From contig JAHFFM010000051.1 in NCBI GenBank assembly GCA_023247935.1, forward strand, positions 1 to 11,093: a DNA stretch of 11,093 nucleotides. Direction: 5' to 3'. The notes beneath the pieces were generated by a model. That model was not told the origin of the DNA and did not search any database. It was given only the letters and a program-made list of their open reading frames with translations. This document shows, piece by piece, positions 7,228-11,093 of the stretch. The DNA comes from Candidatus Omnitrophota bacterium (GTDB lineage: Bacteria > Omnitrophota > Gorgyraeia > 2-02-FULL-51-18). The first letter of the stretch is position 1; the number at the start of each line of letters is the position of its first letter. The translations under genes and the position numbers were made by a program.

Positions 7228-8192
7228 AGCCAATTCTCCCTCGCCCAATCAATATTGCGTTGAAGTCCCTCTTTAAAACTCACGCGCGGTTTCCATCCGA
7301 AAAGTTTCTTGGCCAGACCACTGCCGCAGATCAAGCGATGCACCTCGGCCATCCGCTGAGGCACATAAACAATCGGCGAACGAGTCCCCGTCAGCGATTT
7401 GATCAAATCCGCCGTTTTTTGAATGGAAACATCGTACCCTGTTCCAAAATTAACCGCTTGCCCAATCGCGCGCGGATGATGCCCCATCACCAAAAACGCC
7501 TCCACCATGTCTTCAACATAAGTAAAATCGCGCGTTTGCTGGCCTTTGCCATAAATGGTGATGGGTTTTCCCTCCAGCGCTAGGCGGATAAATTTGGGAA
7601 TCACATCATAGGTGTGACGAGGTCCAAAGGTATTGAACGGGCGAATAATGGAGATCGGCAAGCGATAGGTATTGAAATAAGAATAAGCCGCGCGATCCGC
7701 GGCGACTTTGGACGCCGCGTACGGAGACGTGGGATTTAACGGATGTGCTTCGTCAATCGGCGCGTACTGCGCCGTGCCATAAATCTCGCTGGAGGACGTG
7801 CAGACAGCGCGTTTGACACGTGGAAGCTGGCGAACCGCTTCCAACACATTGACCGTGCCCCACAAATTAGATTCCATCACTTCGCGTGGATGCTCGAAGG
7901 AGTTGGGCACATACGCGTCGGCCGCCAAATGAAAAATATATTCAGGGTCATTTTTTTTGATCAGTTCAACCGCGTCCTGGCTAGCGATATTGCCCGTGAT
8001 AATTTCTTTGAATGTTTTTTCAAAAGGCGCCAAGTTTTTCAGCGTGTAAAGCACCGTCCCTGTAATGGAGTTTCCGCGAATATAAATCGAAACGCGGGCG
8101 CCTTCTTTGACCAAGCGCTCTGTCAGATGAGAGCCCATAAATCCATCGGCGCCGGTAACCAACACTCTTTTATTTTTCCAGGAATGGCTCAA
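7224..8192 (-). CDS. NAD-dependent nucleotide-sugar dehydratase/epimerase, extended SDR, LegB-like
   Basis: Extended short-chain dehydrogenase/reductase that modifies a nucleotide sugar in the cytoplasm, most likely as a 4,6-dehydratase. From TTG 8192 the protein is 322 residues. It has the cofactor loop TGADGFMGSH (13-22), the active-site SSSEIYG (133-139) with the Ser-Glu pair expected of dehydratases, the catalytic YAASK (Y158, K162), and RPFNTFGPR (184-192) and TRDFTYVED (220-228) for the sugar nucleotide. The C-terminal AEVHRL...LFGWKP region resembles LegB-type proteins that act on UDP-GlcNAc. A longer frame exists to 8249, but those 19 residues are not family-like and run through the end of the upstream gene. 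TTG 8192 has GGGGAG seven bases before it. A plain 4-epimerase or a GDP-mannose 4,6-dehydratase role is the alternative; the SDR class is secure. Confidence 0.88.
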   Translation of the reverse strand: MSHSWKNKRVLVTGADGFMGSHLTERLVKEGARVSIYIRGNSITGTVLYTLKNLAPFEKTFKEIITGNIASQDAVELIKKNDPEYIFHLAADAYVPNSFEHPREVMESNLWGTVNVLEAVRQLPRVKRAVCTSSSEIYGTAQYAPIDEAHPLNPTSPYAASKVAADRAAYSYFNTYRLPISIIRPFNTFGPRHTYDVIPKFIRLALEGKPITIYGKGQQTRDFTYVEDMVEAFLVMGHHPRAIGQAVNFGTGYDVSIQKTADLIKSLTGTRSPIVYVPQRMAEVHRLICGSGLAKKLFGWKPRVSFKEGLQRNIDWARENWL

Positions 8193-8215
8193 CGTTTTTC
8201 TCCCCTTTTTGAGTG

Positions 8216-8980
8216 CTACTTTTGAGTCGTTGCTTCTTGAATTTCCCAATACTTTGCCCAGCTAATAAATTCATGATAGGCGCTAAGCGTCGAAAATAAA
8301 AACCCAGGCATTTTATCCTGAAAACCGCGCTTTAAAAAGAAGTTTTGCAACCATTTAAGAATCGGCCGTCCGCGCATATTCCATGAAGAGAGCGTCCGCC
8401 CTTGTTCTTTGAAAAGTTTGGCCTCAAAACTCGTGTAATGATTGATCTTGGCCATATGCTCTTTGGCAGTGGCGGTGGAGTGATGAAGCAAAGGTTGCGC
8501 GAGCTTTCCCACAAACTTCTCTCCGCCTTCTACCGAGACCGCCTCGTGAACCAACCCTTCAAAATGAGCAAATTCTTTTCGAAATAAACGAATCGGAAAA
8601 TCGTCCGCCGAAGCGCCATGACGCATCCACGCGCCGTAAAGCTGATTCAGCCGACGGACTTTAAAGGCTCTTGCCCCCGCTTCCGACGAATTGGAAACAA
8701 TCGCCTTAATTTTCTCACGCAGCAGGTCAGAAACTCTTTCGTCCGCGTCGATGGACAAGATCCATGGAAATTTCGCTTTCTGGATCGCAAAATTTTTTTG
8801 AGAAGCAAAATCAGAAAAAGGATGCGAATACACTACCGCGCCCTTCGCCCGCGCGATCGCTACCGTGTTATCGGCGCTTCCGCAGTCCACCACCACGCAT
8901 TCGTCGCAAAAAGCGACGCTCTTGAGACAATCCTCAAGAACATTCCCCGCGTTTTTTGTGATAAGCACCGCTGAAATCAT
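8216..8980 (-). CDS. GT2-family glycosyltransferase (LgtF/WaaE-like)
   Basis: Inverting GT-A glycosyltransferase of the group that includes lipooligosaccharide beta-1,4-glucosyltransferases, acting in the cytoplasm on an LPS-core or polysaccharide acceptor. The 254-residue protein has ISAVLITKNAG (2-12), VVDCGSADNT (30-39), the metal-binding SIDADERV (76-83) and HFEGLVHEAV (139-148), in which the E-G-x-x-H-E pattern is characteristic of the LgtF/WaaE group. It also carries a basic C-terminal segment (KWLQNFFLKRGF, 209-220) that may sit on the membrane. Length matches the family. ATG 8980 overlaps the upstream stop as ATGA. An AGAGGTGATC ribosome-binding-like stretch lies upstream at a long spacing. 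Subfamily likely; sugar not determined. Confidence 0.9.
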   Translation of the reverse strand: MISAVLITKNAGNVLEDCLKSVAFCDECVVVDCGSADNTVAIARAKGAVVYSHPFSDFASQKNFAIQKAKFPWILSIDADERVSDLLREKIKAIVSNSSEAGARAFKVRRLNQLYGAWMRHGASADDFPIRLFRKEFAHFEGLVHEAVSVEGGEKFVGKLAQPLLHHSTATAKEHMAKINHYTSFEAKLFKEQGRTLSSWNMRGRPILKWLQNFFLKRGFQDKMPGFLFSTLSAYHEFISWAKYWEIQEATTQK

Positions 8981-9909
8981 ACGATCGCGATCACCTCTTT
9001 ATCCGTTCGTTTCCACAAAGCCCGGTCGGCCAAACGCCGCCGCTTGAGCACTTCCGGCAATCTTCCTAAGGCCTTCACAAAACCGGTGATCCAAAAAAGC
9101 TGGCCACGCAACAAATGCCCGACAAGCCGCAGCGGCAAACAAATCAAATGTTCCACCCACAGCCGCGGGTCTTCAAAATTTTTCCACATAAAAAGATAAA
9201 TATTTCGCGCGTTCATCTCGGCTGTGCCAAAAACCCCAAAGGCTTTGCGGAAACTGCGCTGTCCTTCATGATAAACGACACTGCGCGCTTCGTAAAGACA
9301 TCGATAACCCCGCTTCCATGCGCGAAAACAAAGATCCGTATCCTCCACCGTTCCAGGCAAATACAAATCATCATATCCTCCGAGCGCTAGGAACTTTTTA
9401 CGGTCATAAGCGCCGGCGGAACCCGCGGCAAATGTCGCCACCGCCTCCGTGATTTTTTGGCTTTTATTTTCAGGAATATCCGCGGCTTTAAAAATCCCGA
9501 ACGACATCCACGCCCGGCAAGGGCCACCCCGAGACTGACGACCATCATAACTTCTGTTGGACGGAGATACCATAAATAGAAGAGGATCCTCGAGAAAGGG
9601 ATCCAGAAGAAGATCCAGAAAATCAGGCGCCACCTTTAAATCATTGTTCAAAAGAATCACCCACTCCTCGTCGATTTGCTCCAGCACCTCGTTGTACGAG
9701 CACAACAAACGATTGGGCTGGCGATAAATCGTCACATTCTTAAAATGTTCTTTGAGAAAATCGACGCTTTTGTCCGGGCTGGCGTTGTCGATCACCGAAA
9801 GGCGGCACTCGTGCTTGGATTGCGCCATCGCCGCTTGGAGCGTTGGCAGAGTCTCCCCCAAAATATCCGCGCCGTTATAATTCAAAATAAGAAGATGCGC
9901 ACGTGCCAC
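8977..9909 (-). CDS. GT2-family glycosyltransferase (rhamnosyltransferase-like)
   Basis: GT-A fold glycosyltransferase of the family often annotated as rhamnosyl- or galactofuranosyl-type, expected to extend a polysaccharide or O-antigen unit on a lipid carrier. The 310-residue protein shows LILNYNG (7-13), VIDNASPD (39-46), the metal-binding LLNNDLKV (86-93) and TVEDTDLCFRAWKRGY (187-202), with the acceptor-side catalytic region ending in VVYHEGQRS (211-219). A weakly hydrophobic, basic C-terminal segment follows (about 250-300). The start is GTG at 9909, with AAGGGG eight bases upstream and only three bases after the deacetylase stop. The family is clear. The exact sugar is not, as this group is very broad. 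Confidence 0.92.
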   Translation of the reverse strand: MARAHLLILNYNGADILGETLPTLQAAMAQSKHECRLSVIDNASPDKSVDFLKEHFKNVTIYRQPNRLLCSYNEVLEQIDEEWVILLNNDLKVAPDFLDLLLDPFLEDPLLFMVSPSNRSYDGRQSRGGPCRAWMSFGIFKAADIPENKSQKITEAVATFAAGSAGAYDRKKFLALGGYDDLYLPGTVEDTDLCFRAWKRGYRCLYEARSVVYHEGQRSFRKAFGVFGTAEMNARNIYLFMWKNFEDPRLWVEHLICLPLRLVGHLLRGQLFWITGFVKALGRLPEVLKRRRLADRALWKRTDKEVIAIV

Positions 9910-9912
9910 GCG

Positions 9913-11093
9913 TTAAGCCCCTTGTCCGTAGCCATAACCGGCTGATTTATTCCCGCGATTTAAAATTTTATTTTGTCCGCGAAAAGCGCGTAATAAAAAT
10001 TTCTTAGCGGCCGAAGCCCGCAAATCTTCCAGGGGCGTGATGGTCTCAAAATCAAAAGCGCGCTTCACCTGAAACTTGATTTCTTTTACGAAGCCGCGAC
10101 TGGTTTTTTTTCCTAAAAATTCCTCACGCGGCAATTCGAGTTTTCTTTTTTGCGCACGCCAACACCGCGTCCGCCACGCCCGGTCAAATGCCGTCATCGT
10201 GATGGGTTCTAATTTTTTTTGATTCAGGGCATAGTCGCAGACAGCGTCCAAGATGCCCGGAGCGTTTTTATAAAAACTGGTGTGCCCATAAACAAAAGCA
10301 GGAATGCCGCAGCGCTCCATTTCATCCACCGCCGCCGCATAATAATGGTTGATAGCACCATCATTGAAATGGCCAGCCTCAAAAAAAAGTTCCGGCGAAA
10401 TAGGAAACACCGGGATCTGCAACACTTCTGAAAAACGGCCGTGCTGAGCCGGATAAGACGGGGGCGCCAGATAATCATAGGAAAAGTCGGATGAATAACG
10501 ACAGCCCTTGTCCTCCAGCACTTTTAAAAGCCCGGCATTGAAACGCCCGGTGGGGACGGCAAAACCACTCACCTGAATCCCAAAATTTTTAAAAAAAACT
10601 TCCGCTTTGTCATAATTCATCCGGTTGTTTGGGTAATCCGAATACGAGGTGTGATAGTACGAGTGGGATTGGATATCAAAGCCGCGCTTCGCGCAATCCG
10701 CCACGCAGTCTTTGGCCGATTCAAAAGAAGCGGCGTTAAAAAAAATCGTCACCGCTTTTTTGTATTTCTCCAGCACCTTCATAAAATCGGGAAATGTTTC
10801 GGGATGAAATTCGTCCGCATCGATCCGGAGACCAAACGTGTTTGGATAATCCGTTTCACAGCCCTTCCGGAAAAGTATCGTGGGATTTTCCGCCACCATT
10901 TCGCGTATCGCCAGCGACGCGCCGCCAAATGATTTCAAAACCGCCCGCTCTTGAAGCACCCCCAGCACCCTTTCCTTGGCAAAAGAAGCCGGCACTGACC
11001 GATAGGATCGGGCTTCGGTTTCATTTTGAGAAATTTTCTTTGCCTGCCCTTTCTCCATCAGTCGAATGGTTTCCACTATTTTTTCGGCGCCTA
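9913..11093 (-). CDS. Polysaccharide deacetylase (NodB/CE4-like); frame open to the window edge, possibly fused to a GT4 end
   Basis: Metal-dependent deacetylase that removes acetyl groups from N-acetylated sugars. Numbering from the first possible in-window start (GTG 11076, residue 1), the NodB-type domain spans about 81-300: RIDADEF (84-90) supplies the D86/D88 metal-site acids, TIFFNAASF (110-118) is the following strand, and QSHSYYH (136-142) holds the HxxxH metal ligands H138 and H142. AVPTGRFN (173-180) and YGHTSFY (263-269) give later active-site residues. No signal peptide or membrane helix is visible. The frame has no stop up to the edge, and ATG 11058 is an alternative start; neither has a good ribosome binding site. 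Residues before about 50, together with the codons beyond 11076 (GAEKIV, then E-T-I-R), look like the closing helices of a GT4 enzyme. The C-terminus ends in a Tyr/Gly tail. The deacetylase domain is secure; the true start is not. Confidence 0.82.
   Translation of the reverse strand, partial: GAEKIVETIRLMEKGQAKKISQNETEARSYRSVPASFAKERVLGVLQERAVLKSFGGASLAIREMVAENPTILFRKGCETDYPNTFGLRIDADEFHPETFPDFMKVLEKYKKAVTIFFNAASFESAKDCVADCAKRGFDIQSHSYYHTSYSDYPNNRMNYDKAEVFFKNFGIQVSGFAVPTGRFNAGLLKVLEDKGCRYSSDFSYDYLAPPSYPAQHGRFSEVLQIPVFPISPELFFEAGHFNDGAINHYYAAAVDEMERCGIPAFVYGHTSFYKNAPGILDAVCDYALNQKKLEPITMTAFDRAWRTRCWRAQKRKLELPREEFLGKKTSRGFVKEIKFQVKRAFDFETITPLEDLRASAAKKFLLRAFRGQNKILNRGNKSAGYGYGQGA

Noticed and set aside
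6718..7263. A 181-codon open frame on the plus strand opposite the acetyltransferase
   Set aside because: It lies wholly antisense to a gene with clear hexapeptide repeats and WlbB-like motifs. Its own translation is low-complexity (His-, Ser- and Ala-rich), has no recognisable motif, and does not fit the single-strand layout.
7743..8225. A 160-codon open frame on the plus strand opposite the LegB-like gene
   Set aside because: It is antisense to intact SDR motifs, rich in Arg, Phe and His as expected of a shadow frame, and has no convincing ribosome binding site or family resemblance.
8981..9000. Extended ribosome-binding-like stretch AGAGGTGATC before the GT2 start at 8980, with a GTG inside it
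   Set aside because: The GTG is out of frame with the GT2, and the spacing to ATG 8980 is longer than usual. The stretch is also the coding end of the upstream gene, so it may be coincidental. ATG 8980 is kept because of the ATGA overlap and the immediate GT2 strand.
10600..10760. Poly-A and poly-T runs that could be taken for terminators or promoters
   Set aside because: Such runs occur throughout the coding sequence as Lys/Phe codons, and no GC-rich hairpin was seen before them. This one lies inside the deacetylase domain.

Overview
The window is a fragment of one long, tightly packed, single-strand surface-polysaccharide gene cluster. All genes lie on the minus strand, so transcription runs from position 11093 down to 1. 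Ten complete genes are present. The right edge cuts into a polysaccharide deacetylase gene whose frame stays open to the edge. The left edge holds only the first 28 bases of another gene. No intergenic gap exceeds about 25 bp. Most junctions are 4-base stop/start overlaps (ATGA, GTGA or TTGA), so translation is probably coupled. No promoter, terminator, RNA gene, mobile element, repeat array or CRISPR was seen.

In transcription order: (1) 11093-9913, NodB-type polysaccharide deacetylase with an N-terminal stretch resembling the end of a GT4 glycosyltransferase; (2) 9909-8977 and (3) 8980-8216, two GT2 glycosyltransferases; (4) 8192-7224, extended-SDR nucleotide-sugar dehydratase/epimerase of LegB-like type; (5) 7227-6637, left-handed beta-helix sugar N-acetyltransferase of WlbB/WbpD type; (6) 6653-5457, an unrecognised helical-repeat protein, probably an alpha/alpha toroid; (7) 5460-4372, non-hydrolysing UDP-GlcNAc 2-epimerase (WecB); (8) 4375-3329, GT4 glycosyltransferase; (9) 3332-1851, multi-pass GT-C (PMT/ArnT-like) glycosyltransferase; (10) 1838-1137, DPM1-like polyprenyl-phosphate glycosyltransferase; (11) 1140-25, GT9 heptosyltransferase-family enzyme; (12) 28-1, the first nine codons of a probable NodU/CmcH-type carbamoyltransferase.

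The genes fit together as sugar-nucleotide makers (4, 5, 7), cytoplasmic chain builders (2, 3, 8, 11), a lipid-linked sugar donor/acceptor pair for modification outside the inner membrane (10 plus 9), and decorating or processing enzymes (1, 12, perhaps 6). A GT9 enzyme in a polysaccharide cluster points to a Gram-negative (diderm) bacterium making LPS or an exported glycan. Moderate GC, frequent TTG and GTG starts with GGGGA/GGAG ribosome binding sites, and many GTs without familiar gene order suggest an uncultivated lineage such as Omnitrophota, Elusimicrobiota or a delta-proteobacterial relative. That placement is a low-confidence impression. No flippase, polymerase, aminotransferase or chain-length regulator is inside the window, so the pathway shown is incomplete.

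Three starts were moved from the longest open frame to positions supported by a ribosome binding site and junction geometry: TTG at 8192, TTG at 7227 and ATG at 5460.
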